Assembly (NCBI RefSeq): GCF_900115955.1
Contig: NZ_FOYL01000004.1
Location: forward strand, 1 to 64,000
Direction of reading: 5' to 3'
Length of the DNA: 64,000 nucleotides
DNA from: Lentzea waywayandensis
GTDB taxonomy: Bacteria; Actinomycetota; Actinomycetes; Mycobacteriales; Pseudonocardiaceae
The translations under genes were made by a program, and so were the position numbers. The notes beneath the pieces were generated by a model, which was not told the origin of the DNA, searched no databases, and saw only the letters and a program-made list of their open reading frames with translations. Positions 46,824 to 55,260 of this stretch are shown here, piece by piece. Numbering within the stretch: position 1 is the stretch's first letter; each line of letters begins with the position of its first letter.

Positions 46824-48023
46824 TTACTGCCCTGCGGTGGCGTACCCGGCCACGACCGGCGCGACGGGCACCGCGGCGTCGAACACGACCTGACCGTCGA
46901 CCCAGACCTTCTTCGGCCGAAGGTCGTCGTCCCACCACACCAGGTCCGCGACGGCACCCGGTGCGAGACGGCCGAGACCGGACTCGCCGATCACCTCGGC
47001 CGGCACGATCGTCGCCGAGGCGAGAGCGTCGGCGACCGGCACTCCCACGGAGACGATGTTGCGCACGGCGCGGTCCAGCGTGAGCGCCGAGCCCGCGATC
47101 GTGCCTTCCGGCGAACGCGGCACGCCGTCCTCGGTGAGCAGCACGTCCGCGCCACCGAGGTGGTAGCGGCCCGGCGGCATCCCCGCGGCGGCGACGGCAT
47201 CCGTGACCAGCGCGACTCGCGCCCCGGCGGCGTTGAACACGAGCCGGCACACGTCCGGACCCACGTGGGCGAGGTCCGCGATGAGCCCGAGGGTGAAGCG
47301 TTCGTCGACCAGGGCCACACCGGGCACACCGGGTTCGCGGTGGCCGAGCGGACGCTGGGCGTTGAACAGGTGCGTCACCATGCGGGCACCCGCGTCGGCG
47401 GCGGCCCTGGTCTGCTCACCCGTGGCGTCGGAGTGCCCGACGGCGACGAGCACTCCTGCCTCGACGAGCCGGCGAACAGCCTCAAGACCTCCAGGCTGTT
47501 CCGGCGCCATGGTCACCATGCGCAACGCACGGCGAATCAGTTCGTCGTCCAGAAGCGCCGAGATCTGGGCCGGCCCAGGCTCGACCATGAACGACGGATC
47601 GTGCACCCCTGCCCGTTTCGGCGACAGAAACGGCCCTTCCAGGTGCACGCCGAGCGGCCTGGCCCCGACTCCGTCCGGCAACGCTGCCGAAGCGGCCAGA
47701 ACGGCACGAGCCTGCCTCAGGACCACGTCGACCGGTGCGGTGATCAACGTGGGCAAGAACCGGGTCACACCGGTGGACGGCAGAGCTTCGGCCACGGAAC
47801 GCATTCCGGCGGCGTCCACCTCGGCGAAGTCGACGCCGACGGCGCCGTTCACCTGCACGTCGACCAGGCCCGGTGTCAGCAGGCCGTCGGACAGGACCTC
47901 CGCGCCGGGTGGTGCTTCACCGGTGGTCACCTCGACGATGCGGCCGTCCCTGATCCGCACCGAGGCAGGACCGACGATCGTGCGACCGAGCAATGCGCGC
48001 GGTGCTGCGACAACGGCGTCCAA
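46824..48023 (-). CDS. nagA: N-acetylglucosamine-6-phosphate deacetylase NagA
   Basis: NagA removes acetate from GlcNAc-6-phosphate. The 399-residue amidohydrolase has GLLTPGLVDVQVNGAVGVDF (metal-binding strand), GVHLEGPFLSPKRAGVHD, VAVGHSDATGEQTRAAADAGARMVTHLFNAQRPLGHREPG and LVTDAVAAAG with the catalytic Asp. TTG at 48023 is preferred because AAGGAGGG lies just in front and a dre site occupies the bases before it; the frame opens to 48077 across that operator. DasR regulation is therefore likely. Confidence 0.92.
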   Translation of the reverse strand: MDAVVAAPRALLGRTIVGPASVRIRDGRIVEVTTGEAPPGAEVLSDGLLTPGLVDVQVNGAVGVDFAEVDAAGMRSVAEALPSTGVTRFLPTLITAPVDVVLRQARAVLAASAALPDGVGARPLGVHLEGPFLSPKRAGVHDPSFMVEPGPAQISALLDDELIRRALRMVTMAPEQPGGLEAVRRLVEAGVLVAVGHSDATGEQTRAAADAGARMVTHLFNAQRPLGHREPGVPGVALVDERFTLGLIADLAHVGPDVCRLVFNAAGARVALVTDAVAAAGMPPGRYHLGGADVLLTEDGVPRSPEGTIAGSALTLDRAVRNIVSVGVPVADALASATIVPAEVIGESGLGRLAPGAVADLVWWDDDLRPKKVWVDGQVVFDAAVPVAPVVAGYATAGQ

Positions 48024-48035
48024 GATCCCTCCTTG

Positions 48036-48051
48036 AATGGTCCAGACCATT
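48036..48051. promoter_or_regulatory. Predicted DasR operator (dre) upstream of nagA
   Basis: AATGGTCCAGACCATT matches 13 of 16 dre consensus positions and is an almost perfect palindrome. It sits 13 bases upstream of the chosen nagA start on the minus strand, next to its ribosome-binding site. Confidence 0.82.
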
Positions 48052-48212
48052 ATGGCGACAACAGGGGTTCCCGTCACGTGTCGTTAAGAGATAACCATCT
48101 TACATAGAAGCTGGTTAATGAGCGCCGGAAATGCCGGGATGCGCCGAAGATGACCATCTGTGGCGCATACTGGTCCCCAGACATCCGAGGTCTACGACGA
48201 GTTGAGGGTGCC

Positions 48213-48887
48213 GTGGCAGTCACTGACGATGCGATCCTGCGCGTCAAGGAGATGATCGTTTCGGGCGAGCTGAAGCCCGGCGATCGACTCCCGCGTGAGG
48301 CTGACCTGGCAGAACGTCTCGGTTTGTCCCGCAACTCGCTGCGCGAGGCCGTGAAGGCACTGTCACTCGTCCGGGTGTTGGACGTCCGTCAGGGCGACGG
48401 CACGTACGTCTCATCACTGCGGGCAGACGACCTGCTCGGCGCGCTGTCGTTCGTGCTCGATCTGCACCGGGGCGAAGATTCGGTCCTGGAAGTTCTTCAG
48501 GTTCGGCGCATTCTCGAACCCGCGGCCGCCGCCATGGCCGCCCAGCGCATCGACCCGGAAGAGGTCATCAAGCTCCGCGCCCTCTGTGACGCCGCCGAGA
48601 GCGCCAAGTCCGTGGAGGAACTGGTCGAGCACGACCTCGACTTCCACCGCGCCATCGCCCACTGCTCCGGTAACGCCTACCTGGCCCAGCTCCTCGACAC
48701 GCTGGCCGGCCCCACGGTCCGCGTCCGCATCTGGCGCGGCATCACCCAGTCGAACGCCGTCGACCGCACGGTCGCCGAGCACCGCGCCATCGTCGACGCG
48801 CTGGCCGCCCACCAGCCGGAACTCGCGCGCAGCTGGTCCACGGTGCACGTGGCCGGCGTCGAGCAGTGGCTGTCAGACCTGGCGTAG
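48213..48887 (+). CDS. FadR-type GntR transcriptional regulator
   Basis: The 224-residue protein has an N-terminal winged helix (RVKEMIVSGELKPGDRLPREADLAERLGLSRNSLREAVKALSLVRVLDVRQGDGTYV, about 10-67) and an FCD effector domain with helices and metal-site-type His/Asp residues (EHDLDFHRAIAHCSGNAYL, VAEHRAIVDALAAH). FadR/FCD regulators usually sense sugar acids or organic acids. GTG is chosen behind GAGGG. It is divergent from nagA; its regulated genes may include the sugar-acid operon 2 kb downstream. The 3' end overlaps the LysR gene by 15 bases. Confidence 0.88.
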   Translation: MAVTDDAILRVKEMIVSGELKPGDRLPREADLAERLGLSRNSLREAVKALSLVRVLDVRQGDGTYVSSLRADDLLGALSFVLDLHRGEDSVLEVLQVRRILEPAAAAMAAQRIDPEEVIKLRALCDAAESAKSVEELVEHDLDFHRAIAHCSGNAYLAQLLDTLAGPTVRVRIWRGITQSNAVDRTVAEHRAIVDALAAHQPELARSWSTVHVAGVEQWLSDLA

Positions 48888-49751
48888 CTGCTCCAGCACC
48901 GCACGCACCGCGGGCTGCCCATCGGCCCGATTCCGCACCACGGCGGACACGGTCCGAAACACCTCCTGCTTCAACGGCCGCAACGCCACCCCGGGCCGCC
49001 GAGCCACAGAGGGCACCAAAGCAACCCCGAGCCCGGCCTCGACCAGCCCGCACATGACCCCGAAGTCGTCGCAGTAGGCCTGCGCCCGCGGCACGAACCC
49101 GGCAGCACCACAGGCGCGCTGGGTCAGCTCGTGGCAGGAGGCGTCGGTGCGCGGCATGATCCACGGCCGGTCGGCCAGCACGGCGAGATCCACAGAGTCC
49201 TGCTGCACCAACGGATCGCTCAACGGCAGCGCCACGTTCACGGGCTCCACGAACAGCTCGTGCGACTCGCAGGACGTGGGCAAGGACCGCGGCATGATGT
49301 TGTAAGAGTGGATCACCGCGATGTCGATGTCCCCTCGCCGCAACGCGGGCAGTGACGCCTCGGGCTCCATCTCGTGCACGAACAAGTCCACATCGGACCC
49401 GTGCGCCGACCGCAGCACCTGGATCACGCGCGGCAGCAAGGCGGCGACGGACACGAACGCCCCGACGCGCACCACGCCGGACACGGACGTGCGCAGCGAA
49501 GCCAAGTCCGCCTCGGCAGCGGCGAGCTGATCCAGAACGAGCTGCGTGTGGGCCGCCAGCACGTGTCCGGCACGGGTCAGCGCCAGCCGCCGCCCCTCCC
49601 GTTCGACCAGCGCCACCCCGGCCTCGCGTTCCAGCGCGGCGAGTTGCTGGGACACGGCGGGAGAGGTCACGTGGAGGGCCTCCGCGGCGGCCGTGACCGT
49701 GCCGTGGACCGACAGAGCGTGGAGCAATCGGAGCCTTCGCACATCCAACAC
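48873..49751 (-). CDS. LysR-family transcriptional regulator
   Basis: The 292-residue protein has the LysR helix-turn-helix LDVRRLRLLHALSVHGTVTAAAEALHVTSPAVSQQLAALEREAGVALVEREGRRLALTRAG and the LysR substrate-binding domain (VRVGAFVSVAALLPRVIQVL..., DIAVIH). It is divergent from dapA with 71 bases between, the usual layout for a LysR regulator and its target. Co-inducer unknown. Confidence 0.9.
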   Translation of the reverse strand: MLDVRRLRLLHALSVHGTVTAAAEALHVTSPAVSQQLAALEREAGVALVEREGRRLALTRAGHVLAAHTQLVLDQLAAAEADLASLRTSVSGVVRVGAFVSVAALLPRVIQVLRSAHGSDVDLFVHEMEPEASLPALRRGDIDIAVIHSYNIMPRSLPTSCESHELFVEPVNVALPLSDPLVQQDSVDLAVLADRPWIMPRTDASCHELTQRACGAAGFVPRAQAYCDDFGVMCGLVEAGLGVALVPSVARRPGVALRPLKQEVFRTVSAVVRNRADGQPAVRAVLEQLRQV

Positions 49752-49822
49752 AAAGCACAGCTTAACGTTCCGAGCAGAACTTCTAACTGGAACTTTGCGA
49801 AGACTAGAGCCACGCTGGAGTC

Positions 49823-50680
49823 ATGTTCGGACGAGTGCTCGTAGCGATGGTCACCCCGTTCACCCCCGACGGTGACCTGGACCTCAAGGGTGCGCAGGAG
49901 CTGGCGGCGCACCTCGTCGACAAGGGCGGGGCGGACGGGCTGGTCGTCAACGGCACGACCGGCGAGGCCCCCACCACCACCGATGCCGAGAAGGCGCAGA
50001 TCATCAGGGCCGTGAAGGAGGCCGTCGGCGACCGGACCCAGATCCTCGCGGGCGTCGGCACCAACTCCACCCGCCACACCATCGAACTCTCCCGCAGCGC
50101 CGAGGAGAACGGCGCGGACGGCCTGCTCGTCGTGACGCCGTACTACAGCAAGCCCACGCAGGAAGGCGTCGAGAACCACTTCCGCGCGGTCGCCGACGCG
50201 TCCGGGATCCCGGCGCTGCTCTACGACATCCCCGGCCGCACCGGCACCGCGATCGAGACCGAGACGCTGCTGCGGCTCTCCGAGCACCCGCGGATCGTCG
50301 GCGTGAAGGACTGCAAGGTCGACCTGCTCGCGACGGCCCGCGTGATCGCCGAGACCGGCCTCGACTTCTACTCCGGCAACGACGAGCTGATCCTGCCGCT
50401 GTACTCGATCGGCGGCGTCGGCACGGTCAGCACCGTCGGCCACGTCGTCGGCAACGAGATCAAGGCGATGCTCGACGCCTACGACGAGGGCGACAACAAG
50501 GAAGCCCTGCGCCGCCACCAGGCGTTGCTGCCGGTGATCACCGCGATCATGACCCGCGAGCCCGGTGCCGTCGCCGTCAAGGCCGCGCTCAACCTGCTCG
50601 GACTCCCGGCCGGCCCGGTCCGCGAACCGCTCGCCGGAGCCACGCCGAAGCTGATCAACGAGCTGAAGGCGCTGTTCTAA
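49823..50680 (+). CDS. dapA: 4-Hydroxy-tetrahydrodipicolinate synthase DapA
   Basis: DapA condenses pyruvate and aspartate semialdehyde in lysine/diaminopimelate synthesis. The 285-residue barrel has NGTTGEAPTTTDAEK, TPYYSKPTQEG, LYDIPGRTGTAI (with the DapA Arg) and the Schiff-base Lys in VGVKDCK near 160. The sequence fits DapA better than sugar-acid aldolases of the same superfamily. It is divergent from the LysR gene; the coding ends of dapA and the lactonase gene overlap by four bases. No other lysine genes are adjacent. Confidence 0.92.
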   Translation: MFGRVLVAMVTPFTPDGDLDLKGAQELAAHLVDKGGADGLVVNGTTGEAPTTTDAEKAQIIRAVKEAVGDRTQILAGVGTNSTRHTIELSRSAEENGADGLLVVTPYYSKPTQEGVENHFRAVADASGIPALLYDIPGRTGTAIETETLLRLSEHPRIVGVKDCKVDLLATARVIAETGLDFYSGNDELILPLYSIGGVGTVSTVGHVVGNEIKAMLDAYDEGDNKEALRRHQALLPVITAIMTREPGAVAVKAALNLLGLPAGPVREPLAGATPKLINELKALF

Positions 50681-51507
50681 AGCCCGTAGACCCGGCGAGC
50701 AGTGCCCGAGAAGATCTCGGCCTGCTCGCCGGCCGACAGCTCCGAAACCAGCTCCCGCGCAGCACCAAGCCACTCGTCGTAAGAGGCGGCCAGCAGACAC
50801 ACGGGCCAGTCCGAGCCGAACATCAACCGCTCAGGCCCGAACGCGTCCAGCACGACCTCGAAGTACGGCCGGAGCTGCCCAACGTCCCACGACTTCCAGT
50901 CGGCCTCGGTGACCAGCCCGGACAGCTTGCACGTCACGTTCTCGTGCGCCGCCAAAGAGCGCACCAGCTCGGCCCACTCCCCCGGATCCGAGCCGATCGC
51001 GGGCTTCGAGCAGTGGTCCACCACGAACTGGACCTGGGGCAACGCCGCCACGGTCCGGCGCGCGGCAGGCATCTGGTGCGGCAACGTCAGCAGTTCGTAG
51101 ATCAGCCCGGCAGCGCCGACCTGGGCAAGCCCGTGCCACACGTCCTTGCGGCACAACCACTCCGGGTCCGGCTCGCCCTGCACCTGGTGCCGGATCCCGC
51201 GCAGCCACGAACCATCGGGCCCGTCCACCAACGCCGCCAGCGCATCGCCGACGGCCGCCGAGGTCAGATCGGTCCATCCGACCACCGCACCGACCACGTC
51301 CGAAGACGCCGCGACAGCCAGGAACTCCGGTGTCTCCTCCGGCACGCACACCGTCTGCACCAGCACGGACGTCGACACGTCCGGTGCGGCGGCGACGAAG
51401 TCGGGTTCCAGGAACGACCGCCGGATCGCGCCCATCGGCGGATCGGTGATCCAGTCCTGGTCCCGGACCGAGAGATCCCACAGGTGGTGGTGAGCGTCGA
51501 CGATCAC
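50677..51507 (-). CDS. Amidohydrolase-family sugar lactonase (probable L-fucono-lactonase)
   Basis: The 276-residue amidohydrolase begins MIVDAHHHLWDLSVRDQDWI and has the metal/His motifs of COG3618 lactonases: DAHHHLWD, VVDHCSKPAIGSD and FGSDWPVCLLAASYDEW. Family members hydrolyse sugar lactones such as L-fucono-1,5-lactone. GTG overlaps the aldo/keto reductase stop (GTGA). It is the last gene of the fucose-type operon; the reaction follows the dehydrogenase step. Confidence 0.88.
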   Translation of the reverse strand: MIVDAHHHLWDLSVRDQDWITDPPMGAIRRSFLEPDFVAAAPDVSTSVLVQTVCVPEETPEFLAVAASSDVVGAVVGWTDLTSAAVGDALAALVDGPDGSWLRGIRHQVQGEPDPEWLCRKDVWHGLAQVGAAGLIYELLTLPHQMPAARRTVAALPQVQFVVDHCSKPAIGSDPGEWAELVRSLAAHENVTCKLSGLVTEADWKSWDVGQLRPYFEVVLDAFGPERLMFGSDWPVCLLAASYDEWLGAARELVSELSAGEQAEIFSGTARRVYGL

Positions 51508-52460
51508 GGCGTCGGAACCTCCGCACCCAGCAGCCCCGACGACTTCAGCTCCTCCCACAGCCCGGCGGGAATCGAGGCCGAGAAGTAAGCCGCGTTCGAC
51601 GTCATCTGCGAGGCGTTGCGAGAGCCGATCACGACCGACACCACAGCGGGATGACCGAGAGCGAACTGGATCGCCACCTCGGGCAACGTCACCCCGTGCC
51701 GTCCACAGACCTCGGCGATCGCCCGAGCCCGCGCCACCAACGAAGCGGGCGCGTCCTCGTAGTTGTACTTCGCGTCGGCGGCCACGACGGGCTTCGACAG
51801 CAGCCCGGAGTTGAACACCCCGCACGCCACCACCGAAACACCACGCTCGACACAGGCAGGCAGGAACGACGGCAGCGCAGGCTGTTCCAGCAGCGTGTAC
51901 CGCCCGGCCAGCATCACCACGTCGATGTCGGTCTCGCGGACGAACCGCTCCGGCATCTCCCACTGGTTCATGCCGACGCCGATAGCACCGACGACACCCT
52001 GCGACCGCAGCTCTTCCAACGCCGGATAGGCCTCGCCAAAAGCCACGTCCCAGTAGTCATCGGGATCGTGGATGTAGACGATCTCCACCCGGTCCGTGCC
52101 GAGACGCTCCAAAGAGGACTCAAGAGACCGCTTGACCCCGTCGGCCGAGTAGTCCCGAATCCGCCGGAACGTCCGCGGCACCGCGAAACCCTCGTCATCG
52201 AGCCCCGAACCGTCGAACGGCTCCAGCACCCGCCCGACCTTCGTGGAGATCACGTACTCGTCGCGCGGACGCCCGGCCAGCCCGAGGCCGAGCCGCCGTT
52301 CCGACAGCCCGAGCCCGTAGTGCGGCGCGGTGTCGAAGTACCGGACACCGGTCTGCCAGGCCGCCTCCACCGCACCGAGAGCCTCCTCGTCAGAGATCTC
52401 CCGGTACAGGTTGCCGATCGGCGCGGCACCAAAGCCCAGACGAGAAACAGCAACCTTCAC
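51504..52460 (-). CDS. Aldo/keto reductase, probable L-fucose (6-deoxy-sugar) dehydrogenase
   Basis: The 318-residue AKR has the barrel start LGFGAAPIGNLYREI, catalytic FDTAPHYGLGLSERRLGLGL with Tyr, VISTKVGRVLEP with Lys and VYIHDPDDYW with His. It resembles D-threo-aldose/L-fucose dehydrogenases, which oxidise the sugar to its lactone with NAD(P). GTG overlaps the mutarotase stop (GTGA). Placed between mutarotase and lactonase, it is the first oxidation step of the predicted pathway. Confidence 0.85.
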   Translation of the reverse strand: MKVAVSRLGFGAAPIGNLYREISDEEALGAVEAAWQTGVRYFDTAPHYGLGLSERRLGLGLAGRPRDEYVISTKVGRVLEPFDGSGLDDEGFAVPRTFRRIRDYSADGVKRSLESSLERLGTDRVEIVYIHDPDDYWDVAFGEAYPALEELRSQGVVGAIGVGMNQWEMPERFVRETDIDVVMLAGRYTLLEQPALPSFLPACVERGVSVVACGVFNSGLLSKPVVAADAKYNYEDAPASLVARARAIAEVCGRHGVTLPEVAIQFALGHPAVVSVVIGSRNASQMTSNAAYFSASIPAGLWEELKSSGLLGAEVPTP

Positions 52461-52768
52461 GGCAGCTCCCACACGAGTCGCACATCGGGTTCGGCGCCGG
52501 AGTAGTCGTCCTCGACCTCCAGCAGTTCGGCCATCTGAGCCTGCCACGGAACGTTGGCCGGGTGCTCAGCGAGAAACGCCCTCATCGCGCGGTAGTCATC
52601 GACCTCGACGAGGTGGAACAGCTCGCGCCCAGAACGCCAGATCCGCCACGAACGCACCCCGGCCTCGCGCAACGCCCCATCCAGCTCCAGGGGAATGGAC
52701 GCGTGGATGCGGTCGTAGTCGGCCTCGCGCCCCTCGCGAAGCCGAGTGTGCAACGCAACGGTCTCCAA
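52457..52768 (-). CDS. L-rhamnose/L-fucose mutarotase-family protein (RhaM-like)
   Basis: The 103-residue protein is a full-length RhaM-type mutarotase: VALHTRLREGREADYDRIHASIPLELDGALREAGVRSWRIWRSGRELFHLVEVDDYRAMRAFLAEHPANVPWQAQMAELL. The conserved His (LHTRL) and Tyr/Trp residues (IW) are present. It converts anomers of 6-deoxy-sugars and fits upstream of the dehydrogenase. It starts three bases after the permease stop. Confidence 0.88.
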   Translation of the reverse strand: METVALHTRLREGREADYDRIHASIPLELDGALREAGVRSWRIWRSGRELFHLVEVDDYRAMRAFLAEHPANVPWQAQMAELLEVEDDYSGAEPDVRLVWELP

Positions 52769-52771
52769 CGC

Positions 52772-53788
52772 TCACTCCTGCTTCTGGCCGGTGGCGAACC
52801 GCGTCACGATCAACGCGAGGATGATCACCGCACCGTACGAGGCCTTGATGTAGAAGCCGGACACACCCTGCAACCGCAGGATCTGCTCCACAAGCCCCAG
52901 CATCAGCACGCCCGACAACGCACCGAACAGCGTGCCCTTGCCGCCCTGCAACGAGATTCCGCCGATCACCGCGGCCGCGAAGACCTGGAAGATCATGCCC
53001 TCGCCCTGGGTGGCGGCGACGGATCCCAGCCGCCCGGTCATCAGGATGCCCGCGATCACGGCCAGCACCGAACCGATGATCAGCACGATCCACACCACCC
53101 GGTCGACCCGGATGCCCGCGGCCCGCGCGGCCTCCGAGTTGCCGCCGATCGCGTACAGCGAACGGCCGGCGCGCAGGTACTTCAACACGAAGATGCCTGC
53201 CGCGTAACAGACGATGCAGATCCACACCGCCGCCGGCAGCCCGAGCCAGGTAGTGGAACCCAGGTACAGGAACGACTCCGGCACGTCGATCAGCGACTTG
53301 CCCTCGGTGATCGCGAGCTGAAGGCCGCGCAGCATCGTCAGCATGCCCAGGGTCACCATGAACCCGGACAGCCCGACCTTCAGGATCAGGAACCCGTTCA
53401 GGCCACCGATCGCCACACCGATCAGGATGCACAACGGCAACGCCAGCCACGCGGCCAGACCGACGTCCAGCCCACCGGCCGACGACGGAATGATCAACGC
53501 GACCGCCAGCGCGGGCGCGAGACCGACCGTCGACTCCAGCGAGAGGTCCATCTTGCCGACGATCAGGATCATCGCCTGGCCCAGCACCAGCAACGACAGC
53601 TCGCTCTGCTGGGTCAGCACGGCGATCAGGTTGTTGGGCGTGAGGAAGATCGGCGAGAGAATCGCCCCGATGATCAGCAGGAGGATGATCACCGGGACCA
53701 GTGCGAGGTCCTGGTACCGCGCGAGCCGGAACTTCTGCTTCTCCGGAGGTGCAGACGCCGAGACCGGCGGAGTCATGGCCTTGGTCAT
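52772..53788 (-). CDS. RbsC-type sugar ABC permease
   Basis: The 338-residue permease of a CUT2 (ribose-type) importer has about ten helices and the segments GKMDLSLESTVGLAPALA and GGNSEAARAAGIRVDRVVWIVLIIGSVLAVIAGILMTGRLGS. CUT2 transporters use one permease type as homodimer. ATG overlaps the ATPase stop by four bases. It works with the RbsA-type ATPase and RbsB-type lipoprotein just upstream. Confidence 0.93.
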   Translation of the reverse strand: MTKAMTPPVSASAPPEKQKFRLARYQDLALVPVIILLLIIGAILSPIFLTPNNLIAVLTQQSELSLLVLGQAMILIVGKMDLSLESTVGLAPALAVALIIPSSAGGLDVGLAAWLALPLCILIGVAIGGLNGFLILKVGLSGFMVTLGMLTMLRGLQLAITEGKSLIDVPESFLYLGSTTWLGLPAAVWICIVCYAAGIFVLKYLRAGRSLYAIGGNSEAARAAGIRVDRVVWIVLIIGSVLAVIAGILMTGRLGSVAATQGEGMIFQVFAAAVIGGISLQGGKGTLFGALSGVLMLGLVEQILRLQGVSGFYIKASYGAVIILALIVTRFATGQKQE

Positions 53789-55260
53789 TCTGAGCTCATT
53801 CCTTCAATGGCAGCGATGAGTTCCTGATCGCGCCAGCCGCGTGCGAACTCCCGCACGACCTGGCCGTGGAACAGCACCAGAACACGGTCGCAGACCCGCA
53901 GGTCGTCCAGCTCGTCGGAGACGACGATCGCGGCCTTGCCCCGGCGCGCCTGCGCGTCGACGACCCCGAGCAGCGACTCCTTGGACTTCACGTCGACACC
54001 CGCGGTCGGGTTGATCAGCACCAGCACGGACGGGTCGCCTGCCAAGGCACGCGCCATCACGACCTTCTGCTGGTTGCCGCCGGACAGGTCCGAGACCGGC
54101 TGGTCCGGGCCCGCCGCCTTGACGTCGTACGACGCGATCGCCGTGCTGCCCGCCGACCGTTGAGCCGACGGCCACACGAACGCACCCGCCGTGCTCATCG
54201 TCGCGTTCTCCGCGATCGACAGGTCCAGCACGAGCCCCTGGTGATGCCGATCCCGTGGCACACAGCCGATTCCGGCCTTCAAAGCAGCCGGAACGTCGCC
54301 GCCGCGCACCGAGGCACCGTCCACCGAGATCGAGCCGGACACAGGCTTGCGCAGCCCGTAGACGGTCTCCGCGAACTCGTGCTTGCCCGACGACGCACTG
54401 CCAGCGAGCCCGATGACCTCGCCACGGGTAGCCGCGAGCGAGATGTCCGAGAAGTGGTCCCCGCTCAACGAGGACACGGACAGCACGAGATCGTCAGAAG
54501 AAGGCCGGTCGTCGCCGCTGGGCACGTTCAGCCCACCGGCCTCACCGGTCATCGCCTCGATCAGGTCGGGCTTCGACATCTCGGCCACCGGCGCGGTGAC
54601 GATGTGCCGCGCGTCGCGGTAGACCGTCACCGTCTGGCAGACCTCGTAGACCTCCTGCAGGTGGTGGGAGATGAACAGGAACGTCACTCCCTTGTCCTGC
54701 AACGACCTCATCCGGTCGAACAGCCGCTCGATCGCCGGGCCGTCGAGCTGCGCGGTCGGTTCGTCGAGGATCACGAACCGCGAGCCGATCGACAACGCCC
54801 GCGCGATCTCGACCAGCTGTCGCTGTTCGACGGTCAGCGTGGACACCAACGAGTCCGGGTCCACCGCCACGTCGTAGGTCTCCAGCAGCGACGAAGCCTC
54901 CCGTCGCAGCCTCTTCCAGCTGATCAGCCCGCCGCCGAGGTCCTGCCGGTTGATGAACAGGTTCTCGGCGACCGACAGCTCCGGCACGACCGTCGACTTC
55001 TGGTACACGCACGCGACATGCCGGCGCCAGGCCGAACTGTCGGCGACGGGCGGCGCGGGTTCGCCGAAGAAGCTGACCTCGCCCGCGTCCGGCGTCTGCA
55101 TGCCGGTGAGGATCGAGACCAACGTCGACTTGCCCGCGCCGTTGCGACCGACGAGCGCGTGCGACTCACCGGCCCGGATCTCGATGCCCACGTCGTCCAA
55201 CGCGAGCGTGCGTCCGAACCGCTTCGTGACGCCACGCGCGACAGCAGCAAAGTCACTCAT
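53785..55260 (-). CDS. RbsA-type sugar ABC ATPase (two nucleotide-binding domains)
   Basis: The 491-residue protein has two ABC modules. Module 1 is complete: GRNGAGKST, LTVEQRQLVEIARAL, FVILDEPTAQLD. Module 2 has a weak Walker A (GSASSGKHE) and a Walker B with Asn in place of the catalytic Glu (VLVLINPTAGVD), but an intact signature LSGGNQQKV. Asymmetric second modules are common in RbsA-type ATPases. ATG is adjacent to the lipoprotein stop. Confidence 0.92.
   Translation of the reverse strand: MSDFAAVARGVTKRFGRTLALDDVGIEIRAGESHALVGRNGAGKSTLVSILTGMQTPDAGEVSFFGEPAPPVADSSAWRRHVACVYQKSTVVPELSVAENLFINRQDLGGGLISWKRLRREASSLLETYDVAVDPDSLVSTLTVEQRQLVEIARALSIGSRFVILDEPTAQLDGPAIERLFDRMRSLQDKGVTFLFISHHLQEVYEVCQTVTVYRDARHIVTAPVAEMSKPDLIEAMTGEAGGLNVPSGDDRPSSDDLVLSVSSLSGDHFSDISLAATRGEVIGLAGSASSGKHEFAETVYGLRKPVSGSISVDGASVRGGDVPAALKAGIGCVPRDRHHQGLVLDLSIAENATMSTAGAFVWPSAQRSAGSTAIASYDVKAAGPDQPVSDLSGGNQQKVVMARALAGDPSVLVLINPTAGVDVKSKESLLGVVDAQARRGKAAIVVSDELDDLRVCDRVLVLFHGQVVREFARGWRDQELIAAIEGMSSE

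Noticed and set aside
48150..48212. Upstream extension of the FadR-type regulator
   Set aside because: The extension has no ribosome-binding site and would cover the promoter; GTG at 48213 has GAGGG at good spacing.
49823..50680. dapA considered as an aldolase belonging to the fucose-type operon
   Set aside because: It is on the opposite strand, is paired with a divergent LysR gene, and its residues fit dihydrodipicolinate synthase; the FAH enzyme already supplies the final step.
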